A DNA stretch of 64,000 nucleotides from Anisus vortex (GCA_949126835.1 OX421506.1:24885301-24949300); one strand, 5' to 3'; counted from the first letter of the stretch, positions 1-10,563 are shown. The notes: generated by a model from the letters alone, not told the origin. A program made the numbers and translations.

Positions 1-189
1 CTGACAATAAATAGTCTAAATATTTCAAATCTTTAAAATATGATACATGTATTATGCACAGACAAAAGTAAAAATAATTTGAACGTATTAAAAAGAATCA
101 CACAATCGTTTATTGTTTCTTACAAATAAATGTTTTAATATATTTCAGTTCTTGTTGACGTAACATTTCACAGATTCGAGAATTAAATA

Positions 190-370
190 CTAACTAAATT
201 GCCCGGCGTTAGAGACTTGTAGACCATTTGGTCCAAATGACTAGTAAAGTGGCGTCCACAAGTCTCTGTGACCATGCTATTAAAAGGAGATAGTGTGGCC
301 ATCTAACACTATATTAAGCACCCAGGACGGCTGGGTAGATTCAGGGTCGTCCCCCAGGTAGGAGAAAAAG
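190..370 (-). repeat. SINE-like fragment (minus strand)
   Basis: The stretch with 'gaccatttggtccaaatga' and 'ggctgggtagattcagggt' resembles the body of the tRNA-derived SINEs at 46558-46790 and 57257-57460, read on the minus strand. No tRNA-like head is visible here. The same fragment is present in the right duplicate near 61226-61410. The flanks at 700-1480 are AT-rich, and I see no gene in them. Confidence 0.45.
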
Positions 371-1356
371 GGGTTGACGTAAAATTTGATCTGCAGACCT
401 TGGAAATCGCCACAATATTTCCCTAGACTTTAGACTGTCAATAGTGTGCCAAAGTGGGATTTCTAATTGATTCAGCGTGCCAACAGCCAGAAAAGACAAC
501 CTGCACCAACAATCAATTCCTTGTAGAAAAGACTTGAATTGTGTTTTTGTGTGTCTTCCGCGTGCCCTCGAAATCATTATGCGTATCCATTAGCCTACAT
601 GGCTTGCGTAAGTTTGTATAAAAATCCAATGATGCCGTTTCTCATTCTTTTCGCCCATTTTTTCCAAGATAATTTTTGAGCATTTATTTACATTATTAGC
701 ACAGTGAATTGAAATAAAAACTGTCGTTAGAAGCTACATGGGGGCCACGCTAAATGGCTTAGCGGGTCGTGATGTAGCCCGAGGGTCGCCTTTAACAACC
801 CTGTCATAGACATATAAAATGTTATGCAATTTAAAATATCCAGCTTAAATCTCTATTTATAACTGTAACCAGTATAATGTTTAAAATTGAACGCTTTTTG
901 TTTTTAAACCAATGATATCAATATTTTTTTCACACATTGTGAATATTTAAAACAACAACAACATTAAACAGCATTCTTATATAATCTACAAAAACAGTTA
1001 ACATTTATATTAAATAGTAAAGTAATTATTTAGCTTTTGACAACTGTCAATAAGTATTCGATTTAATATTTTCTCTTAAGTTGTTTTGCTTGAAAATGTT
1101 TACTTTCAATAATTAGTTGATTGCCTATGATTTACTAAATTTGCTAGGTAATCTTTTGTTAATTCACAGTAATAGAAGATTACATGCATAGGTTATCTAA
1201 TCTAATAATTTCTAGGCCGCCTTTCTAAACAGTAGAAGGTAGCTATTTTCCAATACTCTTGATCTTTTGAACAACGTTTTCATGGATACAATTTTTTCGC
1301 AAACAAATATTTAGTTCTTTTTTCAATACCAGATCATTGTAGTTTATAATTATTCA

Positions 1357-1362
1357 TTTATT
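1357..1362 (-). promoter_or_regulatory. Possible polyadenylation signal downstream of GIMAP exon
   Basis: AATAAA on the minus strand lies about 125 bases after the stop codon of the GIMAP-like exon, and the right duplicate has it too. The region is AT-rich, so the match could be chance. Confidence 0.3.
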
Positions 1363-1485
1363 GAATAGATCACGATTATAATTTTAATAAAGTATTTACA
1401 AACCACTAATTCATTTAAAACCATTTTTGATCAGACACTCTATTTAAAACATCTAATTGTTTCATTTTGTTGTTACAAGTTACTG

Positions 1486-2743
1486 CTAATTACACCTGTT
1501 TACGGGTTTTCTGCCTGTTCTTTTTAACTCCTGTTCATATTCACTTTTCATTTTATCGTAATCGGCTTTCAATTCCATCAATTGAAAACCATTTAGTACT
1601 TGCTGTTCGTTATCAATCTCAAGATCTTCTTCCATTTGTCTTTCCGATGCTCTTATGTTTTCTTCAATTTTTAATAATTCTTCCCTGCACTTTTCGTCTT
1701 CTAACAATTTTGGCTCTCTAAATCCGAATTCGTCTTCGTGTTTTCGCAGCTCTTCGAGGTAGGCCTTTTTAATCTCATCTTCTCGTTTAGCCTGGGCTTC
1801 ACGTTCTTTACACATGCGTTCATTGTACTTCATCTTGTGCTTTAGCCTTTTGATAATACTATCTATATTATTCGATAAATCTTTAAGTACGCCTGTTTCA
1901 TTATCCATTTCTTTTACGTATTTGGAGAGTGCGTCAGTTTCCACAAGAAGTGCTTCAAACCGTTCTGTTTGGTCGCGTGAGTCTTTTTGGTTGACTTTGT
2001 CCAGTTTCTGAAGAATGATAGTGATATTCTCTAAGGCTTCTTGATGGACCAGAGAATCTTTGATTTCGGCCATTAGTTGTTCTCTATTTTTAGTAGCGAA
2101 CTGAAAATGTTTATAATAATATGTATATCTTCTATCTCCATGCTGTAGCTTGTCGATAAGCTCCAGAAATGTATTCATTTGTTTCTTTCTCAAAGCTTTC
2201 TCTTTGGAGATATTATCAAAAAGTACAATTCTGTTTTCACATTCAGTAAGTAGCTCTTTGAAAATTTCTCTTTGCTCTTTTGCACCAATTTTCAAACGTC
2301 GTCTTTGTTTCTTTGAAATAATCACCATTAGTGACCACAAGAATGCAATAGTGCTTTAAGTAATCTTGTCCGAATATAGCTTTTAATATCCTAACGCATT
2401 CTTTGACTTCTGCTGTTAAGCGGTTCCCATATTTAATAACCAAGAGAAAGACATTGTAACCGTCAGGATTGCGTAAAACATCATCTTTCATCGTATCAAC
2501 CAAGAGCTCTGTTGCCCTAACAGCGTCATCAATGTGGAATATATCTCCAACACCTGGACCATCCACAACTTTAATGTGGCTCTTTTCATATTCAACCATC
2601 GCATATTCTACTCTTTTTGTCACAGTCTCACATGCTCCTTTGCTTTCAAAATATACTCTATTCAAAATAGAGTTTCCTGTTGCGCTTTTTCCATTTTCGG
2701 TTTTTCCAACTAGCACAAGATTGATACATTTCTTCTCCTTTGC
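1486..2743 (-). pseudogene. GIMAP-like AIG1 GTPase plus coiled coil, left copy, frameshifted
   Basis: The family is GTPase of immunity-associated proteins (AIG1-type P-loop GTPases), usually cytosolic and often membrane-associated. The exon follows a TTTCAG acceptor (2744-2749) and opens in phase 0 with A-K-E-K-K-C-I-N-L. It shows G1 (GKTENGKSA), a switch I threonine, G3 (DGPG), the conserved box around LLVIKYGNRL, a G4-like TNGD, and G5-like RIVLFDN. A long charged coiled coil of about 200 residues ends in a TAG at 1486-1488. One extra T in the T-run at 2278-2281, compared with the right copy, shifts the frame after about residue 150. The other coding indels between copies (6 bp in RRYTYYYKHF, 3 bp in KIEEN) keep the frame, which suggests past selection. 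The single homopolymer base could be a sequencing error, so the pseudogene call is tentative. Confidence 0.85.
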
Positions 2744-2746
2744 CTG

Positions 2747-3626
2747 AAAGTAGGAGATGTAGATAACAAACGTATTTATTATGAAAAAGCTTAGTTAAAA
2801 ACATTTTTCTTTTGTTTTCCATTTAATGCAAAAGTATTGACTGAAAGTATATTTAAACTTATGGAAAAAAATAATTATAAATGTATTAATAACCGTCATG
2901 GATTTTTCAATGTTAATCCAGGTGAAGAAAGCATGAGGCCAAGGTTAAAGGTTTATCAACGACCAACGAAGGAGGGGGGTGAGCGTTGAGGTTGAGGAAT
3001 AGGGCAGCAAATTAAACGACCACCCTATGTAGTAAAAACTGTTTCTATGTATTTACGTCTTTATTGATATTGGATGATTTAACATAAATTGTTACTACAA
3101 GTGGTTTGTTAGAATAAGTGTAAATTTTAATAAACCGAAAATCGAATCAATACCAATATGTAGAATAATAACTACTAAAGAGTACTGTTTTGATATGTTG
3201 TAGACTTTTGTTAAAATATAAAAACGGAAACCGTCGTAAAATGTTTATGGCCTCTATTTTATTAAAGTATTATTTAAACAAGATATATATTTTTTTTTTT
3301 TCTGCTTTTATTAAATAAATAAAAAAACTAAATGATGGTAGATAGGATTTGAAATATATTTCTGTATAAACTCAATTAACTAACAAACGTAATTAATATA
3401 TATGGCATCAGAATTATTGTTTGCCTGTACTTAGGTAGATAAAAAAATTCATTAAATATTGTTATATTTGTACGTTTTTACTGAATAGTCAAACACAGTT
3501 AACACAGTTGTGCAATACAAGAGCACACAACCTGTAATAATTTTGAAAAGTATCGATTTAGAAATATGATTATAACATATTTAAAATATTAAGTATTAAT
3601 CGTTATACTTAACGTATACAATTTAC
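2747..3626. other. Intron and AT-rich DNA between linker and AIG1 exons
   Basis: Apart from the splice signals at both ends I see no coding sequence. The duplicated segment can be followed to about 2930, where the right copy reaches the window edge. Confidence 0.6.
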
Positions 3627-3706
3627 TTCTTTCATTCCATTTTCGTCATTTGTAGCGACCCCTGAGTGTGATTGATCTTGGACAGTTTTAGAATTGGGGG
3701 CTGTGT
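3627..3706 (-). CDS. 26-codon linker exon of the GIMAP-like gene (putative)
   Basis: On the minus strand an ATCTAG acceptor (AG at 3708-3707) is followed by 80 open bases and a GAA|GTAAAT donor. The exon enters in phase 1 (two bases, then 26 codons) and leaves in phase 0. That is exactly the phase needed to join the heptad-repeat exon upstream (out in phase 1) to the AIG1 exon downstream (in at phase 0). The peptide is polar (T-A-P-N-S-K-T-V-Q-D-Q ... N-D-E-N-G-M-K-E), as expected for a flexible linker. The exon is short, so the phase match is the main support. Confidence 0.6.
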
Positions 3707-3943
3707 CTAGATAAATATTGAAAATAAAAATGAATAGCAATATCGTAACATTAAAACATCACTTTAGAAGTTACATAATCATTTGCTTTATTAAAAAAAG
3801 AATCTATATAATAATTGAAATGTGATTATGAAAGAATGCCTTTAATGAATGTGAAGTTATATATTTTGCTAATACTATTATCAAAAGTTTCCCGACCTTT
3901 GCTCAAAAAACATTTCGTAATCAACAGAAAAATAATATCTTAC

Positions 3944-4572
3944 CTGATTTATTTCCTAGCGAAAATACTTCAGAACCTTTTACTTGTATTTCTTCATCCT
4001 TTGCATATATTTCATCACCTTTAACTTTTTTTTCAATATTTGTAGCTTTCATTTGATCGTCGTTAGCTTTTATTTCATTATCGTCAGCTTTTATTTAATC
4101 ATCTTTAGCTTTCAATGCTTGAAGTTTAGCTTTCAACGCTTTCTCATTAACTTTGATTTCATAATCTTTAGCTTTGATTTCATCATCTTTAGCTTTGATT
4201 TCATCATCTTTAGCTTTCAATGCTTTCTCATTAGCTTTAATTTCATCATCTTTAGCTTTGATTTCATCGTCCTTAGCTTTCAATGCTTTCTCATTAGCTT
4301 TAATTTCATCATCTTTAGCTTTGATTTCATCGTCCTTAGCTTTCATGCTTTCTCATTAGCTTTAATTTCATCATCTTTAGCTTTGATTTCATCGTCCTTA
4401 GCTTTCAATGCTTTCTCATTAGCTTTAATTTTATCATCTTTAGCTTTGATTTCATCGTCCTTAGTTTTCAATGCTTTCTCATTAGCTTTAATTTCATCAT
4501 CTTTAGCTTTCATTTCTTCATCTTTAGCTTTCAATGCTTTTTGTAAAGCTTTCAGTTCATCAATAGTTTTAC
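3944..4572 (-). pseudogene. Heptad-repeat coiled-coil exon of the GIMAP-like gene, broken
   Basis: The minus strand encodes about 209 residues dominated by seven-residue units, KAKDDEI and KANEKAL, each written in 21 bp. They are often grouped as a 63-bp triplet. An acceptor (TTTTTAG, AG at 4574-4573) precedes G-K-T-I-D-E-L-K-A-L, and a consensus donor TCAG|GTAAGAT closes the exon at 3944. It is phase 1 in and phase 1 out once a single missing base near 4344 (CATG where the other units have CAATG) is allowed for. A second lesion turns GAA into TAA at 4095-4097. Units such as I-x-x-x-D-E-I predict a long, highly charged coiled coil that would place an oligomerisation rod before the GTPase. It belongs with the AIG1 exon by orientation and phase. 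Whether further exons precede it is open. Confidence 0.65.
4110..4555. repeat. 21-bp tandem repeat (63-bp higher order) inside an exon
   Basis: Units close to 'tcatcatctttagctttga' recur every 21 bases on the plus strand. Every third unit differs (the KANEKAL-type unit, 'tttctcattagcttt'). Neighbouring 63-bp blocks are nearly identical, which points to recent homogenisation or expansion. Confidence 0.85.
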
Positions 4573-4574
4573 CT

Positions 4575-5000
4575 AAAAATAAGCAAATACATCATAATAA
4601 AAATAAAAATAAAAACATTCTGAACGCAATAATCACGTTATATTTGTATTTGTATAATGTAATGCGCTCAACATTTTTCTTACAAACTTTACTTAAGGCG
4701 ATATTTAAATATAATATAATACGAAGAAACTTTGGTTAATTTTAAGTTAAGTATACGTTTTCAAGAGCTCTTAAATAATTATTTTCCAAATAGAAATAGT
4801 TTGTGAGACTCTATTGATAGAATAAAGGAACAACAATTATGCAGCATATTATACAATATTTGGCGAATAACCATGCAGATTTTATAATGTCGATTGAATT
4901 ATTAATACATATACAAGTAGAAAAAGCTTTTAAATGAAATTATATTAAACATAAATATCATCTCATTGTCTCACAGCAGTCATTTATGTCATCTGTGCTG
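4575..5000. other. AT-rich DNA, no gene seen
   Basis: No open frame or recognisable repeat was found. A start exon for the heptad-repeat exon would be expected somewhere upstream on the minus strand, but I found no convincing candidate here. Confidence 0.5.
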
Positions 5001-5009
5001 AGATAATTG

Positions 5010-5575
5010 AACAATGTTAGCCTTCATCAACATCATCACCAATCCCATGACCGGTGTGGTCGTTGTGGGAAGCAAATGTCAACTTTCGCCACTTATCTTG
5101 AGCGTGTAACAGTAAAAAAACATACATAATATAGGAGAAGGGGCGTGTAACCACTGATAAATGTAGGGCAGTAGTGCGTGACCTGCGGTTTGCGCACGGG
5201 ATCTGTAAAGGGGAGAGAAAGGTGGTGAAAGGACAGGATGTGCAGCGTGTGTGTAGAAAAAGGAGTTCAGTGTCCAGTGTGATAAGTGGAAAGTCGATGT
5301 TTTTGGTAGAGTTATTGCATTGCAAACGATTGTATAATGTTTTATGAAACGTGTATTGTGTAAGTTAATAAAGTTACTTTTGCTGGAATACAGTGTTGAG
5401 AATCATACTGTGAGTAGTGTACTGTTCTGTACAGTTTCGTGTTACATGTAAAAAACGCCTACAAAGATAAAGTAATAACAATTACACATGTGTAAAGTTA
5501 CAAAAATGTCAGAAGTTACAATGGTTTCAGAAGTTATAGAGCGGTTGTCAAAAGAGTTGAGTCAACTGAAGCCCT
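5010..5575 (+). mobile_element. Possible 5' fragment of a retroelement (leader and first codons)
   Basis: This GC-richer block carries AATAAA at 5367-5372. About 135 bases later an open frame begins with M-S-E-V-T-M-V-S-E-V-I-E-R-L and is cut off where the minus-strand RTE fragment starts. The arrangement (polyadenylation signal, leader, start codon, abrupt end) resembles the LTR/leader/gag start of an LTR element. No matching second LTR was found, so the identity is uncertain. Confidence 0.25.
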
Positions 5576-6375
5576 GTCCAATACTTTACATTGTCGAACC
5601 AGCATCTCCGCTGACGGCCTCTCCTACGCTCACCTTTCACCATGAGCTGGAGGATTGTTTTTGACAGGCTATTGTGCCGCAGCATATGACCGAACCATGT
5701 CAGTTTGCGCCATTTGATTGTTGCCATAATGTTTTCTTGAGGGCCTGTAAATTGAGGATATTTTGTCCCACACAATATGCATTAGTCATGTGTTCTACGT
5801 AGGAGATTCGAAGTATTTTTCTCATGCAATTATTTTTGAAAGCCTGCAATTGTTTTTATTTGCTGATAGCTGCGTCCAGGTCTCATATCCATACAGAACA
5901 ATAGTTCTGACAAGGGCTCTGTAAAGTCTGAGCTTTGCTGGGTGACCAATGCTTTTACTTGTCCAGACTGTGTTTAGGCGAGCCGTTGCAGTTCCAATCC
6001 TTGCTCGAATTTCTGAATGACAGCTTCCGTCTACAAATATGATTGCTCCTAGAAATAATTTACTTCTTCCAGTTGTTGTTGGTTAAATATGATGTTTGTA
6101 TTTCTGGATTTTTGGTGTTGATCATTTACTCTTTTCTGAGCTGATTTCCATTCTGCATGACCTTGCTCTATCTGCAAGCTGTCTGTGAGCTCTTGTAGCT
6201 CTTTGTTGCTCCCATCTAACAGGTCAATATCATCAGCAAATCTTAAATTCTTTAGGGATCTTGCCCCAATGGAGATTGATGGATGGTAATCATCGATTGT
6301 TTCTTGTATGATTTTTTCTATGAAGATATATGGAATAGAACTGGCGCTAGGTTTTTTCAGTATGTTGGCAGCCAT
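5548..6375 (-). mobile_element. RTE-like non-LTR retrotransposon, 3' part, degenerate
   Basis: On the minus strand, broken frames show the end of an RT domain: an LRFADDIDLL active-site block near 6225, then a stretch around YLGAIIFVDGSCHSEI and a VLYGYETWT block. After these comes WFGHMLRHNSLSKTILQL with GERRRGRQRR near the 3' end (5548-5775). These are signatures of RTE-like endonuclease/reverse transcriptase elements common in invertebrates. The 5' half, including the endonuclease, is missing, and several frameshifts and stops show the copy is dead. It lies between the heptad-repeat exon and the exon ending at 6854. Confidence 0.8.
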
Positions 6376-6500
6376 CCATGTTTAAACCATTAGATAGCAA
6401 TCTTCTACATCACTAACACCAGTAGCCCAGACAGATAAATCAGGGTGAAAGCTATAGTAAAGTTTTGTGTCATCGGCAAAGAATGTAAAGATGTGAGACT
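6376..6500 (-). mobile_element. CR1/L2-like RT fragment joined to the RTE fragment
   Basis: Immediately upstream on the minus strand, in the same reading frame as the RTE piece, is a second RT active-site block: FFADDTKLYYSF, followed by S-D-V-E-D-C-Y-L-M-V-stop-T-W-M. The spacing and the VEDC...TWM pattern are typical of CR1/L2 RTs, not RTE. The join near 6375 is therefore between pieces of two LINE clades. Confidence 0.6.
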
Positions 6501-6853
6501 TGGTAGAGGTTTTATACTTTGTTTATAAAAAGTTGGGTTTTAAATTAAGTTTATATTCTTCCCACAAAAGAAGTGATAATGACTTTCAAATTTGTTAACA
6601 TATCTGATTAAATTATGTATCAATTGCTTCTGGAATTTATTGCTCTGTTCAATACAGTTTTGAAAGTATAATGTAATTTTCTATCTCGCATTTTTTTAGC
6701 AGATGACACAATCTTTTACAATATTACGAAAAGCTTTATTTAGGGTAATTGGAGGGATGCATGTCTGCTTTTGACTCAGGTTTTCAGGAAGATTCTCAAA
6801 TATTAAGGTATTATGTTGAAAAATAAAATACTTATGGAAACAAACGAAATATT

Positions 6854-6979
6854 CTAACCGCCACAAGCTGGACATCCAAGAATATTTTGAAGATGAATGT
6901 ACGTTATGTTCATTGGTCCTTCTGTTCCCAATTGCTTTATAATATATAGTAATTGTTGCAATAAATGATCCGCTTTAAT
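6854..6979 (-). CDS. Last visible exon of the secreted orphan gene (putative)
   Basis: After a TATATTTTAG acceptor (AG at 6981-6980) the minus strand encodes 41 residues, beginning I-K-A-D-H-L-L-Q-Q-L and ending C-P-A-C-G-G, then TAG at 6856-6854. It enters in phase 0, matching the phase-0 donor of the exon at 7710-7867. It carries one N-glycosylation sequon (NIT) and a CPAC pair. The TAG lies inside a possible donor (GGCG|GTTAGA, GT at 6858-6857). Use of that donor would leave phase 1, the phase the heptad-repeat exon accepts. The exon may be terminal or may continue into the GIMAP-like gene; the sequence does not decide. Confidence 0.5.
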   Translation of the reverse strand: MKADHLLQQLLYIIKQLGTEGPMNITYIHLQNILGCPACGG

Positions 6980-7709
6980 CTAAAATATATATACACAAAA
7001 AATTAAAGCATACATATACATTTTCTTCCAAAATAATTGATTTAAAAAGCCCGTAAGCTATATACTGCAACTGATGTCTCAAATGAGAGAGCAAGAATAA
7101 GCATCTGATAGCCTCTGATAGTAAGTCTTTTGATACTCAAGTGAAGGCTAAATCTCTCTGACGTCCACCGATGCTCTAATGTTATTTAGCAAATGTAATA
7201 TTATACTAACCTGGTTCTGGGTTACAAAACACAAATTATATAAGTAAGGGAAAAAAAGATTCAAAATGCACATCGCGTGTCTGTAATATACTAGGTTGAC
7301 AATTAAACATTAAGAAAAAAATACCTCTAAAAAAGTATAATATGACAGTGTGCGATTTTGGGATACAAGCCCTGAGTATGGATATTACGTTAGTTGACGT
7401 ACTCCTTTTAGAGATGTTGGGATTTATTGAAGCAATTTGCCCCATGTCAATGCTTTTACCTAAGTGTTGTAACATTTATCCTATTGACCATTGATAACCA
7501 AAATTTAAAATATAAAACTTAACTATTTCACTTGAAATTAAATCAGATATCATAATAGAAGTGACAAAAATCTTAATAAAAAAATTCATGTCAAAAATAA
7601 ATGATCATTTTTTAAAGCATGTAAATAATGTTTTTTAAATTTGCTTAAACAATTATATTTTTATAAAAATGAGAAACAAAGATTATACATAAACTACTTT
7701 GTAAAATAC

Positions 7710-7867
7710 CTTCGTTTTAAATGCATCGATGTGTGCTAATTGCAATAGTCCATTACAAAAAGCCCGGGCTTGTATTTGAATCTTACTGTCACAACCATTG
7801 TAAACAATACACATCTTTAAATCTGCTATAAAAGTGTTGAGTATCTGTTCAGCACTAATAACATTTT
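7710..7867 (-). CDS. Internal exon of the secreted orphan gene (putative)
   Basis: A TTTCTTTCAG acceptor and an AAG|GTATTT donor bound 158 open bases on the minus strand: phase 1 in, 52 codons, phase 0 out. The peptide begins N-V-I-S-A-E-Q-I-L and has three cysteines (DLKMC, YNGC, AFC). Its incoming phase matches the donor of the exon at 34362-34643, giving a glutamate at the junction, and its outgoing phase matches the exon at 6854-6979. The intron to the previous exon would be about 26.5 kb and holds the LTR element, LINEs and MITEs. I do not recognise the domain; it looks helical and amphipathic. Confidence 0.5.
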
Positions 7868-8452
7868 CTGAAAGAAATATCAATTTGAAATCTATTTCAA
7901 TCGATTAAAATTATTAAAAATAGTTTTTATATGATAAAAATACATTTAGTTCACAAGAGGATTTTAGACATGTTTGGTATTGTTTAAAATTGCTTCCATT
8001 TTCCTGGTTGTACTTTACAGCCAGAAATAAAGTATGTTTTAAATGTGCGCTAATCTTATGAAAAGAAAAGAAAAAAAGATCAAACAGCTTGGAATGAGGC
8101 TGAAAAGAAAGTTAGAATATATTGAGATCGGGAAATAGTCTATGTGCCATGTTTTAGCTCAATATGATAAATGGAAGTAGGTTAGCCGTTCGAAGATTTC
8201 GCCTCTCACAATCTCGGCAGTGGAAAAAGTCGGAAATTTCGATATAATGTATTCTTAGTGGCAACATTTCTACATGTAAAATTTCGGCTCAATAGGATGA
8301 GTTCAAATATGTCAATTAGCCTTTTAAAAATGTAGCTTATTGTCACAGATAAAGAAACTAAAACACATTAAAAATGTATGTATAAAGGCTTTAAATTCCG
8401 TATAAATCCAATAGATAACATAAAACAATGGATATAAAACACTAAATGGCCG
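7868..8452. other. Intronic AT-rich DNA, no gene seen
   Basis: No open frame. The stretch near 8130-8230 ('agctcaatatgataaatgg') resembles 47530-47580 weakly and may be a dispersed repeat remnant. Confidence 0.4.
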
Positions 8453-8813
8453 TGTGACCGTTATTTGTAAATACTATGTATACAACTCTCAGGGAGATCA
8501 CATTATATACTAATAATCAATAAACAAACTGCCGGCTTGTAGTAAAATGAGAACTCATTATTTAATGCAATTTATGTACAAGATGAATTCAAATACACAA
8601 CAGTTTCTATAGCCTAGTCTAAACACGTCTTGCCACCACCAAATTCTAAGGTCGTCTCTCGTTATCTACAAATCTACGCTACGTTCAATCTAACTCCTAC
8701 GTCATTGTTTCTATCGTAAAACGTCACTCGTTTATTCCATACATTAACACCGGGTTAGAGATTATACAAATTATGTCCCACTAAAACAACTATATATATT
8801 TTAAATCCTCACA
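8453..8813 (-). repeat. 3' LTR (361 bp)
   Basis: This is the downstream LTR in element orientation. It has the same ends and length as 14974-15334, with about 5-6% differences by eye. Confidence 0.9.
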
Positions 8814-8828
8814 TTCCCCCATCGACCC
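8814..8828 (-). other. Polypurine tract of the LTR element
   Basis: On the minus strand GATGGGGGAA directly precedes the 3' LTR start TGTGAGG, where a plus-strand primer is expected. Confidence 0.6.
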
Positions 8829-10203
8829 TTTAAATTTGTCATACAAATTTCTAAAAAAAAAATCCTTATCTCCGTCAAATACATTCATAAAATATATATT
8901 TCTTTAATCCTATGTCTTTAATCATATAATTATATAAATAATCATAATTATCTTAACATGCATATTAAAACCATGTTATGCAACATAAATAACATTTAAC
9001 AAAACCACCGATTTCATTAATAAATATTAACCAATATTAACCAATAACTAATAACACTAATATCTATGTCCATAATGTTTCAAAGTATATCCTGTCCTGT
9101 ATTAATGAAATACACCAACCAAATTATCAAATCCAAAAACACAACAGTTCATACTGGTCCATGTAATATCATTGCAACCTTCCTCTTCTGAACGTCCAAC
9201 AACACATTCATTGAATATTTCATAAGTCTTTTGTAGATTATCCATCCTGTAGAGTTTGACCACCTTGATAAAATAGTTCCAATAATGTCACAACAATAAT
9301 TACAATGCATTGTTCACAGACACATCTCTAGAATTTACCATTGAATACTTCCATGAGCTGTCTGTCTATAAGCAATATAGTGTTGACATTAGTCATAAAC
9401 CCAAAATAATGTACCATGTTATTCTTAAAGTGTTAATTTGTTGATTCCTCCATATGTTGATGACATGACCTTCATTCCGCGTTGACAATGTAAATGTACC
9501 TCAATAATGCGACGACATGACCTCGATTCTATGTTGATAATGTCAATATACCTTGATATAGCGATGACATGACCTCGATTCCATGTTGATAATGTCAATA
9601 TACCTTGATATAGCGATGACATGACCTCGATTCTATGTTAACACCATAAATGTACTCTTCATGTGATGTCTTCATGTTTGCGTTTGATATGGTGTCCAAA
9701 AAAACTGTTCACGATAATGTGAGGACGTGATAGAACATCTCTCACTTACAAATGGTACGTTGTGCTTGAATCACCGTGCTTCAGTTGTAGAACCATTTCT
9801 CGTCCAGAACCTTTGGAAAAAATCAATATTTCATTAACACCGTATCTATACTTTATATTTACATGAAAAATAATTTTAACCGCGTTCCAACTGGTGATTA
9901 CGTATTAAACAGCACACCTTAAACACCACATCCAGACAACAAATCAGCCAATATATTATCCACCACTTTAAACCATGAGTGTTTTCCATTTACTATTCAC
10001 ACAATATACCAAATTTATAGTATTGTTTCAACCCAAAAAAAATATTCTCAATTCCTGTTCCTCACCACTACAAAACTAGAATTTATATATTTTCCCAAGT
10101 TATAATTATACCACAAATCCATTCACCATTAACCATTCCCATGCATAGTCAACACCAAGTCAATACTTTGAAATAATAATTCAAAAATTACCATTTTTTT
10201 TTC
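8829..10203. other. Non-coding 3' region of the LTR element
   Basis: About 1.4 kb between the last open frame and the 3' LTR. It is AT-rich and contains a 52-bp tandem repeat but no reading frame with RT or RNase H motifs on either strand. Confidence 0.6.
9450..9660. repeat. 52-bp tandem repeat, about four copies
   Basis: The motif 'tgacatgacctcgattc' recurs at 9461, 9513, 9565 and 9617, exactly 52 bases apart. The middle two units are nearly identical and the outer ones diverged. Confidence 0.9.
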
Positions 10204-10563
10204 TTACAAAATCTTTGGTCTATCAGATTTAAACAAATACTCCTCACCAACTCCTTTAGTTTTTTTACTGATACTACAAGATGTAAACCTAACCAGTTCC
10301 TGACTCACCTTAATTCTTCTACTACCCTTCTCTGACATAATCTTAATCAAACTCCCACAATTACTTTCCATCACACCACTTACATCTTTTTCTCTTTGTA
10401 ATAAAACTAATCCACAACATATATTTTCTTCACCTTTAGCCATTTCCATCACTTTCTCTTTTTCATTTGTTTCTATCACCACAAACTTCACTTCATTTTT
10501 CTCAAAACACTCTCTACACAACAACTTAAAATCATCTTTCTCCTTATGCCAATCTTCAATCAC
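10204..10563 (-). CDS. Small charged ORF at the 3' end of the LTR element
   Basis: About 119 codons overlap the end of the gag-pro-int frame by 8 bases in another frame. It opens at a GTG (V-I-E-D-W-H-K-E) with no ATG at its start, so it may be a frameshifted extension of the polyprotein and not a separate gene. Cysteine-containing motifs (LLCREC, NICCGL) are present. I do not recognise the domain, and it is not an RT. Confidence 0.4.
   Translation of the reverse strand: MIEDWHKEKDDFKLLCRECFEKNEVKFVVIETNEKEKVMEMAKGEENICCGLVLLQREKDVSGVMESNCGSLIKIMSEKGSRRIKVSQELVRFTSCSISKKTKGVGEEYLFKSDRPKIL

Larger units (their letters stand above)
1..2940. repeat. Left copy of a segmental tandem duplication
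   Basis: This stretch matches 61037-64000 nearly base for base in the same orientation, starting at the first base of the window and still matching near 2930. The copies differ by scattered substitutions, a few small indels, and about 55 extra bases in the right copy near 61616-61672. Both copies run past what can be seen: the left one starts before base 1 and the right one continues beyond 64000. The offset is about 61,036 bases, so the window is about one duplication unit long. Confidence 0.95.

Noticed and set aside
3984..4739. Plus-strand ORF rich in SSLALIS repeats
   Set aside because: It is the complement of the minus-strand heptad-repeat exon. The splice signals and the coiled-coil pattern favour the minus strand.
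7325..7458. Possible exon between 7710 and 6979 with AG|GTAAAAGC and AGAG|GTATTT ends
   Set aside because: It is phase 1 in and phase 1 out and cannot be placed between two exons that join in phase 0. An open frame of this size is expected by chance in AT-rich DNA.
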